NCBI GenBank assembly: GCA_964036315.1 | Contig: OZ038517.1 | Span: 19,086,886 to 19,150,885 of the forward strand | DNA length: 64,000 nt | Direction of reading: 5' to 3' | Source: Acanthosepion esculentum | Lineage: Eukaryota; Mollusca; Cephalopoda; Sepiida; Sepiidae | In this document: in pieces, positions 63,903-64,000 of the stretch | Layout: each line of letters opens with the position of its first letter | Numbering within the stretch: the first letter of the stretch is position 1 | The notes under the pieces: model-generated | What the model saw: only the letters and a program-made list of their open reading frames with translations | The model's database searches: none | Told to the model about the DNA's origin: nothing | Position numbers and translations under genes: made by a program

Positions 63903-64000
63903 TCCTTACTCTGTCCTGGACATTGAGTTCTACCTGGATTCTATCGTCTTGGAATTATTTTTTAAACATATATATATGTATGTGTATGTATGTATGTATA

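Overview
This 64 kb window looks like intergenic or intronic DNA from an animal genome packed with repeats. I found no host protein-coding gene that I would defend. The mix points to a mollusc, most plausibly a cephalopod such as an octopus: tRNA-derived SINEs, Penelope-like elements, CR1/Jockey-like and other LINEs, Tc1/mariner relics, a Ty3/gypsy-like element, and dozens of (AT)n, (GAAA)n and (GATA)n arrays. The organism is an inference from repeat content, not from a marker gene.

Layout. 1-3351 is the 3' part of a disabled Ty3/gypsy-like LTR retrotransposon, with protease, RT, RNase H, integrase, polypurine tract and 3' LTR, sitting in a repeat whose intact sister copy lies at 5973. 4.1-9.1 kb holds several copies of an unnamed repeat, a fold-back element, a deleted mariner and a Penelope-like endonuclease relic. 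9.4-12.6 kb holds GAAA arrays and a LINE C-terminus with another LINE 3' end nested in it. 12.6-17.3 kb has a long terminal-inverted-repeat element, a palindromic SINE pair and a duplicated unit. 17.3-19.8 kb is a ~143-bp satellite split by a Tc1-like element. 21-23 kb has LINE 3' ends, a tRNA-like SINE head and a second Tc1-like relic. 27-33 kb has SINEs, a third transposase relic, Penelope-like fragments and fold-backs. 37.1-39.3 kb is the longest LINE copy. 39.4-43.3 kb is minisatellite and microsatellite. 43.5-47.5 kb has Penelope-like 5' regions, a probable solo LTR and SINE arrays. 47.8-49.9 kb is a TTTC minisatellite. 50-56.7 kb alternates (AT)n arrays, fold-backs, a mariner and Penelope-like pieces. 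56.7-58.2 kb is GATA. 58.8-64 kb has SINE-tail arrays, a deleted mariner, an array with (TA)n inside its unit, and fold-backs.

The most interesting pattern is a short RNA-like motif. It reads CTGAAGA, then one free or mismatched base, a hairpin, GAAA, and a self-complementary stem closed by A...T. It occurs in several otherwise unrelated repeat families. It matches the conserved core of hammerhead ribozymes, which are known from Penelope-like retroelements. In most families the motif is followed within about 50-230 bp by an (AT)n array, and in some by a conserved peptide resembling a Penelope-like N-terminus. Recognisable Penelope-like C-terminal pieces (SKYFW and CNLC/CPLC motifs) are also present. 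The best candidates are at 43662-43704 (minus), 32354-32390 (plus) and 32241-32268 (minus). The reading as ribozymes is inference; no folding or database search was run.
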